A DNA stretch of 64,000 bases from Botrimarina colliarenosi (GCF_007859955.1 NZ_SJPR01000001.1:997590-1061589); one strand, 5' to 3'. Counted from the first letter of the stretch, positions 27,835 to 38,669 are shown. Numbers and translations are program-made. Notes: a model not told the origin generated them from the sequence alone.

Positions 27835-27958
27835 TTCACCGCGGAGACGCGGAGATCGCGGAAGAAAACGCTGAGAATTCTTCGCTCGCTCGTTCAAAGA
27901 AAGACAACCACCAATCACTTTGCGACTGTCTCCGCGTCCTCCGCGACTCCGCGGTGAA
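27835..27958. repeat. Palindromic repeat family C, copy 1
   Basis: The left arm 27835-27862 (ttcaccgcggagacgcggag at its start) is complementary to 27931-27958 with three mismatches, spacer 68 nt. It lies between actB and actC and starts 6 nt after the actB stop. Related copy at 36846-36916. Confidence 0.8.
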
Positions 27959-27987
27959 TCAAGAGAACCAAGAGCAGAGACGACCCT

Positions 27988-29424
27988 ATGGCAACCGCCG
28001 ATATTCCCGCCGGCTACGTCCCCGGAAAGCTCGGTTCCGTCCCGGAACCGTGGATCGATCCGCCATGGATTGAGGGGGACAACGACTTCCGCAGCGTGAC
28101 CGACAAGGTCTGCCGGATCGCGGAGAACCCGCGCCCGCCGGTGGCGTGGTTCATCGGTTTCGTCTTCGCCGCGTCGCTGGCCGGCATGCTCGGGGCGATG
28201 ATCGGCTACCTGATCATCACCGGCGTCGGCGTCTGGGGTAACCAGAACTCGGTGAGCTGGGGCTTCCCGATCGTTAACTTCGTGTTCTGGGTCGGCATCG
28301 GCCACGCCGGGACGCTGATCTCCGCCATTCTGTTCCTGTTCCGCCAGCACTGGCGCACCAGCATCAACCGCTTCGCCGAGGCGATGACGATCTTCGCGGT
28401 CGTCTGCGCAGGCACGTTCCCCGGCATCCATATCGGCCGGGTCTGGTTCGCTTACTACCTGTTCCCCATCCCCGATACGCGGCTCTACATGTGGCCGCAG
28501 TTCCGCAGCCCGCTGCTGTGGGACGTCTTCGCGGTCGGCACCTACGCGACGGTGTCGCTGCTGTTCTGGTACATGGGAATGATCCCCGACCTGGCGACCC
28601 TGCGAGACCGGGCCCGCCACCCGATCCGCCGGATGGCTTACGGCATCCTGTCGGTCGGCTGGATCGGTTCGGCCACGCAGTGGCGGATCTACGAGAAGGC
28701 CTACGCCCTGCTCGCCGCCTTGGCGACGCCGCTGGTTCTCTCGGTGCACACGATCGTTTCGTTCGACTTCGCGGTGAGCCAGCTCCCGGGCTGGCACACG
28801 ACGATCTTCCCGCCGTACTTCGTCGCCGGCGCCGTGTTTAGCGGGTTCGGCATGGTGCTGACACTGATGATCCCGGCCCGCGAGTGGTTTGGGCTGAAGG
28901 ACATCGTGACGATGCGGCACATCGACTGCATGTGCAAGATCATCATCGCCACCGGCTCGATGGTCGGTTTCGCCTACCTGACCGAGTTCTTCATCGCCTG
29001 GTACGGCGGCAACCCGTACGAGCAGTTCGCCTTCATCAACCGGGCGTTCGGCCCGACCTGGTGGGCGTACTGGACGATGGTCACGTGCAACGTGATCTCG
29101 CCGCAGCTGTTCTGGTTCGGCTTCGTCCGCCGCAACCCGATGCTGATTTTCATCATCTCGATCTTCGTGAACATCGGGATGTGGTTCGAGCGGTACGTGA
29201 TCATCCTCTCGCTGGAGCGGACGTTCATCCCCGGCAGCTGGCAGTCGTTCGTCCCGACGTGGATCGACCTCGGGATGCTGGTTGGCAGCTTCGGGCTGTT
29301 CTTCACGCTGTTCCTGTTGTTCTGCCGGTTCTTGCCGATCGTGGCGATGAGCGAGGTGAAGCAGGTGATGGCGCACGTCGATGGCAACCCCCACCTGCCG
29401 GGCAAAGCAGCGGCGGCCCACTGA
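27988..29424 (+). CDS. actC: Alternative complex III quinol-binding membrane subunit (NrfD/PsrC-like)
   Basis: 478 residues with about ten hydrophobic segments. The start [20 protein letters not shown] is followed by [20 protein letters not shown]. NrfD/PsrC features include [33 protein letters not shown] and [17 protein letters not shown]. In ACIII, ActC carries a quinol site on the periplasmic face and takes part in conformational coupling with proton movement. Strong match to the family along the whole length; it sits right before actD-E in the expected order. The gap from actB is filled by a palindromic repeat. Located in the cytoplasmic membrane. Confidence 0.93.
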   Translation: MATADIPAGYVPGKLGSVPEPWIDPPWIEGDNDFRSVTDKVCRIAENPRPPVAWFIGFVFAASLAGMLGAMIGYLIITGVGVWGNQNSVSWGFPIVNFVFWVGIGHAGTLISAILFLFRQHWRTSINRFAEAMTIFAVVCAGTFPGIHIGRVWFAYYLFPIPDTRLYMWPQFRSPLLWDVFAVGTYATVSLLFWYMGMIPDLATLRDRARHPIRRMAYGILSVGWIGSATQWRIYEKAYALLAALATPLVLSVHTIVSFDFAVSQLPGWHTTIFPPYFVAGAVFSGFGMVLTLMIPAREWFGLKDIVTMRHIDCMCKIIIATGSMVGFAYLTEFFIAWYGGNPYEQFAFINRAFGPTWWAYWTMVTCNVISPQLFWFGFVRRNPMLIFIISIFVNIGMWFERYVIILSLERTFIPGSWQSFVPTWIDLGMLVGSFGLFFTLFLLFCRFLPIVAMSEVKQVMAHVDGNPHLPGKAAAAH

Positions 29425-29478
29425 GCCTTTTTCCGCATTTATCCCCCGGTGAATGGCCGCGGGCTAACTACGACAAAC

Positions 29479-30900
29479 ATGACCGATACCGCCACCACCG
29501 ACGTCACGCCCCAGCCGAAGCGGCTCGGTCTGCTCGCGCAGTTCGCGGGGCCGGATGAGCTGATCGCCGCCGCCGAGAAGGTCACCGACGCCGGCTACCA
29601 AAAGGTCGAGGCCTACTCGCCGTTCGCCGTCATCGGCATCGACGAGGCGCTGAAGGCGAAGAAGACGCAGCTGCCGTGGCTCGTGTTCTGCATGGGCCTC
29701 ACGGGGTGCCTCGTCGGCATCACGATGCAGTGCTACATGAACGGCGTCGAGGGCTCTTGGTGGCTCTCGGGTTACGACTACCTGATTAGCGGCAAACCTT
29801 CGTTCAGCATCCCGGCGTTCATCCCCGTGACGTTCGAGCTGACGATCCTGCTGAGCGCCTTCGGCGCGTTCTTCGGCATGTTGGCTTTCAATCAACTGCC
29901 GAAGCTGTTCAACCCGCTGCTGCGGAGTGACCGCTTCGCCGAGGTGACGACCGACGGGTTCTTCCTGCTGGTCGACGCCAAGGACGGCAAGTACGCCGAG
30001 GCCGAGACCGAGGCGTTCCTCACCTCGGTTGGCGCCACCGCGGTCGAGACTGTCGATGAGGTTGTGACCGGCTACGCGCTGCCGGCCGGCATCCACCTGG
30101 TGGGCGCCTCGGTGGCGACCGCCGCGTTGCTCGTGCCGCTTTACCTGTGGATGACGTCGTCGACGACGACCTCGTTGCCGCGGATCACCCTGTTCAAGGA
30201 CATGGAGAACCAGGCCAAGTACAAGGCCCAGCGTCCGAGCACGTTGTTCGCCGACGGCCGTGCGGCCCGCCCGCCGATCGATGGAACCGTCGCCCGCGGC
30301 AGCGGCAAGGACGACGTCGAGCTGTACTACGGCGTGAAGCCCGAGTCGAATCTCGTCGGCGCCTTCGGCGGGGGCGACTTGCAGTTCGCCTCGTTCAACG
30401 GCGACGGCCCGGTCAAAGCGACGCTCGTGGCCGAGGGCGATGAGGCCGATTCCGCCGCCGAGCCCGCGGAAGCCGCCGCCGACGCGGCGCCGGCCGAAAT
30501 GGAAGAGAAGGACTGGGTCACCGAGTTCCCCAAGTCGCTGAAGATCAGCAGCCAGTTGATGGACCGCGGCCAGCAGCGCTTCAACATCCACTGCGCCGCG
30601 TGCCACGGCCTGACGGGCGCCGGCGACGGCCTCGTGACGCAGCGAGCCCTCGGCCTGCAGCAGGGCACCTGGGTCCAGCCAACCAGCCTCCACGCCGAGG
30701 CGGTCGTCACCCAACCGGTGGGACGGATCTTCAACACGATCACCAACGGCATCCGCAAGATGCCGGGCTACAAGGAGCACATCACCCCCGAAGACCGGTG
30801 GGCGATCGTACTGTACCTCCAAGCGCTGCAGCGCTCGCAGAACGCCTCGGCCGACGACCTGCCGGCCGACAAGCGTCGCGAGCTGAGCACCCTGAAGTAA
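29479..30900 (+). CDS. Fused alternative complex III subunits D and E (DUF3341 membrane domain plus monohaem cytochrome c)
   Basis: 473 residues from the ATG at 29479. Residues 1 to about 200 match ActD: a soluble head (LLAQFAGPDELIAAAEKVTD) and two membrane helices (PWLVFCMGLTGCLVGITMQC; TFELTILLSAFGAFFGMLAF). Residues about 350-450 are a monohaem cytochrome c with NIHCAACHGLTGAGDGLVTQ (haem Cys near 372) and a late Met in GIRKMPGYKEHI, matching ActE. Between them is an Ala/Glu-rich linker. In Rhodothermus ActD and ActE are separate proteins; here one reading frame encodes both. The membrane-tethered cytochrome would hand electrons to the caa3 oxidase. Confidence 0.88.
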   Translation: MTDTATTDVTPQPKRLGLLAQFAGPDELIAAAEKVTDAGYQKVEAYSPFAVIGIDEALKAKKTQLPWLVFCMGLTGCLVGITMQCYMNGVEGSWWLSGYDYLISGKPSFSIPAFIPVTFELTILLSAFGAFFGMLAFNQLPKLFNPLLRSDRFAEVTTDGFFLLVDAKDGKYAEAETEAFLTSVGATAVETVDEVVTGYALPAGIHLVGASVATAALLVPLYLWMTSSTTTSLPRITLFKDMENQAKYKAQRPSTLFADGRAARPPIDGTVARGSGKDDVELYYGVKPESNLVGAFGGGDLQFASFNGDGPVKATLVAEGDEADSAAEPAEAAADAAPAEMEEKDWVTEFPKSLKISSQLMDRGQQRFNIHCAACHGLTGAGDGLVTQRALGLQQGTWVQPTSLHAEAVVTQPVGRIFNTITNGIRKMPGYKEHITPEDRWAIVLYLQALQRSQNASADDLPADKRRELSTLK

Positions 30901-30904
30901 GCAA

Positions 30905-31053
30905 TTAACCACTGAGATCACAGAGAACGCAGAGAGTAAGCACCGAGTCGATTCTTTGACAGAATCGCCAGGATCAGCGGAACGGAATTGATCCTGTCGA
31001 TCCTGTAAATCCTGTCAAAGAAACTCGGTGTTCTCTGTGCTCTCCGTGGTGAA
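30905..31053. repeat. Nested composite palindrome (family D inside family C-like arms)
   Basis: Outer arms 30905-30948 and 31023-31053 (ccactgagatcacagagaac / ttctctgtgctctccgtggt) enclose a second pair: 30952-30975 (tctttgacagaatcgccagg) and 30990-31022 (gatcctgtcgatcctgtaaa). The inner unit has an ACAGGAT 8-nt period. It fills the gap between actD-E and actF. Confidence 0.75.
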
Positions 31054-31072
31054 ACCGAACCCGCGATTTTCG

Positions 31073-32302
31073 ATGGCTAGCTTGGTCAACGCCGACATCA
31101 CCGAGATCCGCCAAGCCTCCGCCGGGCTCGCCGGCGCCGGCTTCTTGCCTGGCGCTTTGGGTGCCGCCCTGTTGGGGGGCGCCGCCGCGATCGGATTCGC
31201 GATGGGGTCGTGGGAGCAGTTCGTCCACGCCTATCTGCTCGCCGTGATGTATGTCACGTCGCTCGGCGTCGGCGGGTTGTTCTTCGTGCTGGCCCACCAC
31301 CTGACCGGGGGCCGCTGGGGGACCACGGTCCGCCGTCTCGCGGAGATCACCGCCGGGACGCTCGCCGTCTCGTTCGCGATGTACTTGTTGATTCTGGTCC
31401 TCGGCGTGCTGGCGGGGAGCGATGCGCTCTACCCGTGGGTCAATCCCGACATGTTCGTCGGCGACCAGATCATGGAGTCGAAGCGGCCGTACCTCGACCC
31501 GACCTGGTTCACGATCCGTTCGTGCGTTTACTACGTCATCTGGATCGCGATGGCGTGGACGATGCTTGGCCTCTCGACGCGGCAAGACAGCAGCGAGCCG
31601 ACCAAGCGGGCCCGGGCGATGCAGTGGTACGCCGGCCCGATGATGCCGATCTTCGCCTTGAGCCTGAACTTTGCTTCGTTCGACTGGATGATGACGCTCG
31701 AGCCGCACTGGTTCAGCACGATGTTTGGCGTCTACTTCTTCGCCGGCTCGTTCGAGGGCTTCCTCGCCTGGCTGATCTTGCTGTGCGTTGTGCTGCAGGG
31801 CCGCGGCGTGCTGACCCAGTCGGTCACCACCGAGCACTACCACGACTTGGCGAAGCTGATGTTCGCGTTCGTTGTCTTCTGGGGCTACATCGCGTTCAGC
31901 CAGTACATGTTGATCTGGTACGCGGCGATCCCCGAAGAAACCCTCTGGTACGATATCCGCCAGCATGGCGTGTGGCCCTTCTGGGGCCTCGCTCTGGCGG
32001 CAGGTCACCTGCTGGTTCCGTTCCTCGGTTTCATGTCCAAAGCGGTCCGACGGAACAAGCAGCTGATGCTGTTCTGGGCCTGCTGGATGCTAGCGATGCA
32101 CTGGATCGATTTGGCGTACGTCATTTTGCCGCAGGTCCGTGCCGAGGGGTCGGTAGCCGTTACGATCGTCTTGGGGCTGATCGCCACCGCGGGCGCGCTC
32201 GGCGTGTTCCTGTGGGCTTGGATGAGCGGCGCCGCTGGCAAGTGGCTGTTGCCGGTCCAAGACCCCCGGTTGCCGATCGCCCTCAGCTATCACAATCACT
32301 GA
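31073..32302 (+). CDS. actF: Alternative complex III membrane subunit (NrfD-like)
   Basis: 409 residues from the ATG at 31073 (MASLVNADITEIRQASAGLA); the frame opens earlier but only through the repeat element. About ten hydrophobic segments; family marks are YLLAVMYVTSLGVGGLFFVL, SLNFASFDWMMTLEPHWFST and KLMFAFVVFWGYIAFSQYML. ActF is homologous to ActC and lies next to it in the complex, with proposed proton-path residues. The order actA-B-C-D/E-F is canonical. The 150-nt gap to the next gene holds a small hairpin (32309-32322) and no promoter I can recognise. Confidence 0.91.
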   Translation: MASLVNADITEIRQASAGLAGAGFLPGALGAALLGGAAAIGFAMGSWEQFVHAYLLAVMYVTSLGVGGLFFVLAHHLTGGRWGTTVRRLAEITAGTLAVSFAMYLLILVLGVLAGSDALYPWVNPDMFVGDQIMESKRPYLDPTWFTIRSCVYYVIWIAMAWTMLGLSTRQDSSEPTKRARAMQWYAGPMMPIFALSLNFASFDWMMTLEPHWFSTMFGVYFFAGSFEGFLAWLILLCVVLQGRGVLTQSVTTEHYHDLAKLMFAFVVFWGYIAFSQYMLIWYAAIPEETLWYDIRQHGVWPFWGLALAAGHLLVPFLGFMSKAVRRNKQLMLFWACWMLAMHWIDLAYVILPQVRAEGSVAVTIVLGLIATAGALGVFLWAWMSGAAGKWLLPVQDPRLPIALSYHNH

Positions 32303-32452
32303 GGCCCAACCGCCGAGGCGGTCTACCGATCGCCTGACCGGCGAAAACCGACCAAACCGCGGCCGTAGCGGTTTCCCGTCACGGCCGCCGCGACGAAAAT
32401 CAGTTGATCCCGCCCTGCCTGAGCGGTTAGCACTAACTGGCGAACCAAAGCG

Positions 32453-32803
32453 ATGAGCCACACCCCCGTTACCATTCCTGCCGGCCAGCCGATCCCCGAG
32501 CCGGGCGTCGAGCCCGAGGGCATCGAGAGCCTGACGATGCTCATTTGGGGCTTCGTTTCGGTCGCCATCGTCCTAGGAATGATATTCGGGTCGTCGGCCC
32601 TATACTTCGCGGCGCAGCGACAACTCGACGCGAAGCGGGTAATCGCTCCCCCCTACTTCAGCTCCGACAAGGTGATTACCGACCAGCAAGGGGTTCTCGC
32701 GAGCTACGCCCCCCCCGCCTCGGAAGGGAAGCCCTTCACGATCCCCATCGACCGCGCCAAGCAACTCGTGCTCGCCGACCTCCAGAGCAAAGCGTCCGAG
32801 TAA
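32453..32803 (+). CDS. Small single-span membrane protein of the ACIII-caa3 cluster
   Basis: 116 residues. A Pro-rich N-terminus (PVTIPAGQPIPEPGVEPEG) is followed by one membrane helix at about 27-50 (LTMLIWGFVSVAIVLGMIFG) and a polar C-terminal part of about 65 residues with DQQGVLASYAPPASEGK. I do not recognise a named family. Its place between actF and sco suggests an accessory subunit or assembly factor, perhaps equivalent to the small helical subunits (ActG/H) of other ACIII complexes; this is inference from position. Three 16-bp tandem repeats follow 2 nt after its stop. Confidence 0.7.
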   Translation: MSHTPVTIPAGQPIPEPGVEPEGIESLTMLIWGFVSVAIVLGMIFGSSALYFAAQRQLDAKRVIAPPYFSSDKVITDQQGVLASYAPPASEGKPFTIPIDRAKQLVLADLQSKASE

Positions 32804-32805
32804 CC

Positions 32806-32853
32806 CAGCCGCCGAATAGCCGAACCGCTGACTAGCCAAGCCGCTGACTAGCC
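32806..32853. repeat. Three tandem 16-bp repeats before sco
   Basis: cagccgccgaatagcc, gaaccgctgactagcc and aagccgctgactagcc follow one another at 32806-32821, 32822-32837 and 32838-32853, between a stop (32803) and the ATG at 32888. Confidence 0.65.
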
Positions 32854-32887
32854 GGTTGGACCGTCTCCCGACCTCAGCACGAAGCCC

Positions 32888-33799
32888 ATGACCACTCGCT
32901 TGAACCCGACCCGCCTCAGCGGGGCCTTTGTGGCCCTGGCGCTGGCGGCGTGCGCGGTTCCGGCGTCGGCCCAGCTGCTTGAGAAGCTCCCCGAGGAGAT
33001 GGAGGGCGTCGGCATCGACGACAACTCGGGCCAGCAGATCCCGCTTGACCTGCGGTTTCGCGACGAGAACGGCCGCGCCCTGTCGCTGGTCGAGGTCTTC
33101 TCGGGCCAGCGGCCCGTGCTGTTGTCGCTCAACTACAGCGACTGCCCGATGCTGTGCGGCGTGCAGCTCAACGGCTTGGTCGACACGCTCCAGCAGATCG
33201 AGGGTTGGACCCCCGGCCGAGAGTTTGACGTCGTGAGCGTCAGCGTCGATCCGCTCGAAACAACCCAGCGCGCCAAGCTCACCGAGCAGAAGTACCTCGA
33301 CCGGTACGGCCGCGGCGGCGCCGCGAGCGGATTCCGTTTCTTGACCGGCAACCAGCAGAACATCCGCGCGCTCGCCGACGCGGTCGGGTTCCGTTACAAG
33401 TACGTCCCCGACACGAAAGAGTACGCCCACACCGCGGCGGAAATCGTCGTGTCGCCCAAGGGGATGATTTCCCGCTACCTGTACGGCGTCGCGTACGACC
33501 CGCAGACGGTGCGGCTCTCGCTGGTCGAGGCGGCCGACGGCAAGATCGGTTCGCCGCTCGACCAGATCATCCTGTTCTGCTTCCATTACGACGAGACCAA
33601 GGGCCGCTACGGTCCGGTCGCCCGCCGGGTGATGAGCCTCGGCGCCGGCGTGACGGTTTGCGCCCTGACGCTCGGTCTGATCCCCTTCTGGATGCGGCGG
33701 ACGCCGACCGGCGACGCCGAAGCCTCTCTCGAAACCAACCCCGCTACGCCGCAAGCGGCCCCGCACGATGCGGCCGAGCGGGAGCCCATTGAAGTCTGA
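32888..33799 (+). CDS. SCO1/SenC family copper chaperone
   Basis: 303 residues with a signal peptide (LSGAFVALALAACAVPASAQ). The thioredoxin-like SCO fold has the copper-binding CxxxC in LNYSDCPMLCGVQLNGL and the distant His in DTKEYAHTAAEIVVSPKGMI. A C-terminal membrane helix (RRVMSLGAGVTVCALTLGLI) anchors it, which is the reverse of the usual N-terminal anchor. SCO proteins load the CuA site of oxidase subunit II, and the subunit II gene starts 5 nt after this stop, so translation coupling is likely. Residues after the helix are a short low-complexity tail. Confidence 0.9.
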   Translation: MTTRLNPTRLSGAFVALALAACAVPASAQLLEKLPEEMEGVGIDDNSGQQIPLDLRFRDENGRALSLVEVFSGQRPVLLSLNYSDCPMLCGVQLNGLVDTLQQIEGWTPGREFDVVSVSVDPLETTQRAKLTEQKYLDRYGRGGAASGFRFLTGNQQNIRALADAVGFRYKYVPDTKEYAHTAAEIVVSPKGMISRYLYGVAYDPQTVRLSLVEAADGKIGSPLDQIILFCFHYDETKGRYGPVARRVMSLGAGVTVCALTLGLIPFWMRRTPTGDAEASLETNPATPQAAPHDAAEREPIEV

Positions 33800-33804
33800 G
33801 ACCG

Positions 33805-34965
33805 ATGATTTCTGTTCCTAACTTCGCACCGCTACTAGCCGGTTTTTGGTTCCGCGACGCCGCCTCGACCGGCGCCGCGGACGTCGACTGGCTGTACTTC
33901 TTCATCCTCTGGCTGAGCGTCTTTTTCTTCTTCTTGATCACGGCGCTAACGGTGGCGTTTGTCGCCCGTTACTACGCGCGGCCGGGTCATGCCGCAGAGC
34001 ACACCCCGCACCACAACAATGCGTTGGAAGCGGCCTGGTCGATCTTCCCCGGGTTCTTGGTCGTCGCGATTTTCTACTGGGGTTTCACCGGCTACCTCGA
34101 CCTGCGGACGCCGCCCGAGAACGCCTATGAAATCCGTGTCGTCGCGAAGAAGTGGAACTGGTCGTTCATGTACCCCAACGGGGTCGTCGACCCCAACCTG
34201 CACGTCCCGGCCGACCAGCCCGTGAAGCTCGTGATGTCTTCGGACGACGTGCTGCACAGCCTCTACATCCCGGCGTTCCGGGTGAAGATGGACGTCGTGC
34301 CCGGTCGCTACAGCACCCTGTGGTTCGAGGCCACGAAGCCGAACGACGAGTCTTATGACCAAGCGATCGACGCGACGACCACCGGCTCCGACGAAAATGG
34401 CTACGACCTGTTCTGCACCGAGTACTGCGGCCAGGGCCACTCGGCGATGCTCGCCAAGGTGATCGTCCACAAGTCGGGGACGTTCGAGACGTGGCTCGAG
34501 GACGCCGCAAAGATCGACCCGGCCAGCTCGCCCGTCGAGCTTGGCAAAGACATCTGGAAGTACCGCGGCTGCGCCCAGTGCCACTCGGTCGACGGAGCCA
34601 AGGGGACCGGCCCGACTTGGAAGGACACCTACGGCACCGAGCAGGCGACCGACAAAGGCGAAGTCACGGTCGATGAGAATTACATCCGCGAATCGATCCT
34701 CAACCCGATGGCGAAGATCCGCGACGGCTACAAGGGCGTGATGCCTAGCTACCAGGGGCAGCTCAAAGACGCCGAGATCGCCTCGGTGATCTGGTACATC
34801 AAGAGTCTCAAGGAAGGCGAGGAGGTCGCCGCCTCGTGGGACGAGATTGGTGGCGTGCCTGGTCAGGAAGAGACGCCTGCCGAGGAAGGCGCCGACGGCG
34901 ACGAACCTGCGGACGCCGAAGAGCCTGCCGAGCCGGCCGATGCCGCGCCCGCTGACGAACAATAA
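33805..34965 (+). CDS. coxB: caa3-type cytochrome c oxidase subunit II with fused cytochrome c
   Basis: 386 residues. Two membrane helices (VDWLYFFILWLSVFFFFLIT; AAWSIFPGFLVVAIFYWGFT) are followed by the CuA cupredoxin with VLHSLYIPAFRVKMD and CTEYCGQGHSAM, which carry the two Cys, His and Met ligands. A cytochrome c domain follows, with YRGCAQCHSVDG (haem near 256) and the axial Met in GVMPSYQG, so this is a caa3 enzyme. The tail of about 40 residues is Glu/Ala/Asp/Pro rich. It takes electrons from ACIII or a soluble cytochrome. The ATG is only 5 nt from the SCO stop. Confidence 0.94.
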   Translation: MISVPNFAPLLAGFWFRDAASTGAADVDWLYFFILWLSVFFFFLITALTVAFVARYYARPGHAAEHTPHHNNALEAAWSIFPGFLVVAIFYWGFTGYLDLRTPPENAYEIRVVAKKWNWSFMYPNGVVDPNLHVPADQPVKLVMSSDDVLHSLYIPAFRVKMDVVPGRYSTLWFEATKPNDESYDQAIDATTTGSDENGYDLFCTEYCGQGHSAMLAKVIVHKSGTFETWLEDAAKIDPASSPVELGKDIWKYRGCAQCHSVDGAKGTGPTWKDTYGTEQATDKGEVTVDENYIRESILNPMAKIRDGYKGVMPSYQGQLKDAEIASVIWYIKSLKEGEEVAASWDEIGGVPGQEETPAEEGADGDEPADAEEPAEPADAAPADEQ

Positions 34966-34977
34966 CCCGCCGCCTGA

Positions 34978-34997
34978 CCGCGTCGGAGACGACGCGG
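34978..34997. terminator. Stable hairpin with GAGA loop between coxB and coxA
   Basis: ccgcgtcg-gaga-cgacgcgg is a perfect 8-bp stem with a GNRA tetraloop, 13 nt after the coxB stop. There is no T-run, so it may be a processing or stability element and not a terminator. Confidence 0.4.
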
Positions 34998-35050
34998 CCC
35001 GCTGACACGCAATCAACCACCAGTCGACGGCCACCAGCCACCAGCCTGTC

Positions 35051-36835
<1,785 letters not shown>

Positions 36836-36845
36836 TTTAATAGCG

Positions 36846-36916
36846 TCACCGCGGAGACGCGGAGGTCGCGGAGCGAGCTGGTAGACGTCTTGGCGTCCTC
36901 CGCGTCTCCGCGGTGA
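36846..36916. repeat. Palindromic repeat family C, copy 2
   Basis: The left arm 36846-36872 (tcaccgcggagacgcggagg) pairs with 36892-36916; the outer 22 nt match without a mismatch. It fills the coxA-coxC gap, starting 10 nt after the coxA stop. Confidence 0.8.
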
Positions 36917-36946
36917 TTTCAAAAAACCTGACAGACAGAAGCGACG

Positions 36947-38197
36947 ATGGCCGACGCCGCCACGCTAGACGCCCCAGAAACCGAACCGCACGGCGCGGGT
37001 CACGATCACGGGCATGACGATCATGGGCACGGGCACCCGTCGCTCGCGCACCACTTCGAGGACCTCGAACAGCAGTTCCAGGCCGGCAAGCTCGGCATGT
37101 GGCTGTTCTTGGCCCAGGAGGTGCTCTTCTTCTCGGGGCTCTTCGCCGCGTACACCGTGTACCGCTGGCACTACCCCGAGGTGTTCGTCGACGCGCACCA
37201 CCACCTCAACAAGACGCTCGGTGCGGTCAATACGATCGTGCTGCTAGCGAGCAGCCTGGCGATCGCCTGGGGGGTGCGGGCCGCGATGCGGAACGACCGC
37301 CGGACGATCCTCAACACGCATGTCTTCACGCTTGGCTGCGCAGCGCTGTTCCTCGGCGTTAAGGCGATCGAGTACACGCACAAGTGGGACGAGGGGATCG
37401 GCGCCGGCAACTTTTACAAGTTCACCGGCGGCCACGTCTCGGCCGACTGGTACTTCGGCGATTACATGCCCGGGATCGCGATTTGGTCGATCGTCATCGG
37501 CGCGCTCGTCTGCTGGGGCGGCGCTATCTGGGCGAGCAACGCAAAGGTGGTGAAGGGCTGGGTGACCGGCTCCATCGGCGTCTGCATCCTTTCGTTCGGT
37601 CTCGGGATCGTGCTCGCCAAGTGCGTCATGCCGACCGAGGCCGAGCTCGCCCGGGCCGAAGGGCACGGCGGCCCCCACGCCGCGTCCCACGACGCCCCCG
37701 CGACCGGCAAGCCGATGCCCGCCCCCGCGCACGGCGAGTTAGTGCAGACCTCGATGTCGGCGGAGACCACCACCGACGGCCAGACCGCCCCCGCCGCCGA
37801 AGGCGTCGCGACGACGGAAGACGCCGCCAAGGCCGACCAGCCCCCGAGCGAAGTGGTCAATCCCGAGGGCGCGAACGTCGAAATCGCCAAAGCCGAAGTG
37901 GTCCAGGGCGAAGCCCCCGGGGGCGAGCCCGCCGCCAGCGAGACGCTCGGCCAAGCCGCCCCGCGCGAGCCGCGATTCGGCGCCGCTAACTTCTTCAGCA
38001 TCTACTTCGTCATGACCGGCGTGCACGCGGTGCACATCATCGCCGGCATCATCGCGATTACCTGGGTCGTCGCCAAAGCGGCCGCCGACGAGTTCTCTGC
38101 CGAGTACTTCCTCCCAGTTGAGAACGTTGGTCTCTACTGGCACTTGGTGGACCTCGTGTGGATCTACCTGTTCCCGCTGATGTACCTCATTCATTAA
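36947..38197 (+). CDS. coxC: caa3 oxidase subunit III with extra helices and a long low-complexity insert
   Basis: 416 residues, about twice the usual caa3 subunit III. A His/Asp-rich N-terminus (HGAGHDHGHDDHGHGH) is followed by three normal helices (WLFLAQEVLFFSGLFAAYTV, NTIVLLASSLAIAWGV, TLGCAALFLGVKAIEYTHKW). Where family members go straight to the next helix, residues 145-343 are extra: two more hydrophobic helices (about 173-195 and 203-226) and about 115 residues rich in Ala, Glu, Pro and Thr. Then come the standard last two helices (YFVMTGVHAVHIIAGIIAIT; YWHLVDLVWIYLFPLMYLIH). The reading frame is uninterrupted. Start ATG follows a family C palindrome. Confidence 0.9.
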   Translation: MADAATLDAPETEPHGAGHDHGHDDHGHGHPSLAHHFEDLEQQFQAGKLGMWLFLAQEVLFFSGLFAAYTVYRWHYPEVFVDAHHHLNKTLGAVNTIVLLASSLAIAWGVRAAMRNDRRTILNTHVFTLGCAALFLGVKAIEYTHKWDEGIGAGNFYKFTGGHVSADWYFGDYMPGIAIWSIVIGALVCWGGAIWASNAKVVKGWVTGSIGVCILSFGLGIVLAKCVMPTEAELARAEGHGGPHAASHDAPATGKPMPAPAHGELVQTSMSAETTTDGQTAPAAEGVATTEDAAKADQPPSEVVNPEGANVEIAKAEVVQGEAPGGEPAASETLGQAAPREPRFGAANFFSIYFVMTGVHAVHIIAGIIAITWVVAKAAADEFSAEYFLPVENVGLYWHLVDLVWIYLFPLMYLIH

Positions 38198-38270
38198 GCC
38201 CATCAGCTATCAGCAACCCGATTCGAACGGGTCGCTGGCTGACCGTCGACCGCTGACCGTTCCTAGACCT

Positions 38271-38669
38271 ATGTCGCACGAAGCCCCCGGCCACCACATC
38301 TCGAGCCCGCAATTGCTGTGGGCGACCTTCGCCGCGTTGGTGGCGTTGACGCTGCTGACGGTCGCCGTATCGACCGTCTCGCTGAAAGACTTCCCCGTCC
38401 AGTATGTCCTGCCGATGGTCTACGACCATCCGATGGACGTGTCGTGGCTCGACATGCCGATCACGCTTGGCATCGCGACCGTCAAGGCGCTGCTCGTGGC
38501 GGTGATCTTCATGCACCTGCAGCACGACAAGCTGTTCAACAGCGCGATCCTCATCGGCGCGATGGTCTTCCTGGTGCTGTTCCTCGGGATGACGGTGCTC
38601 GACAGCCACGAGTACGACCCCCAGATCGACAGCTACCAGCAAGACCGGGCGGCCGAGGCCAATCCGTAG
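38271..38669 (+). CDS. coxD: Oxidase subunit IV (prokaryotic COX IV, caa3 type)
   Basis: 132 residues with three membrane helices: LLWATFAALVALTLLTVAVS, ITLGIATVKALLVAVIFMHL and NSAILIGAMVFLVLFLGMTV. The segment KALLVAVIFMHLQHDKLFN is the family signature. It is a small structural subunit of the caa3 complex. It is the last recognisable oxidase gene in the block; start ATG is preceded by a short imperfect hairpin (around 38216-38243) and no clear ribosome site. Confidence 0.88.
   Translation: MSHEAPGHHISSPQLLWATFAALVALTLLTVAVSTVSLKDFPVQYVLPMVYDHPMDVSWLDMPITLGIATVKALLVAVIFMHLQHDKLFNSAILIGAMVFLVLFLGMTVLDSHEYDPQIDSYQQDRAAEANP

Noticed and set aside
26272..29421. A 1049-residue open frame on the minus strand across actB and actC
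   Set aside because: It runs antisense through two well-recognised genes; its protein is rich in Arg, Glu, Gly and Val as expected from the complement of GC-rich codons and has no motif.
34978..34997. Strong rho-independent terminator between coxB and coxA
   Set aside because: The stem is perfect but no T-run follows, and coxA must be made with coxB; listed as a low-confidence hairpin.
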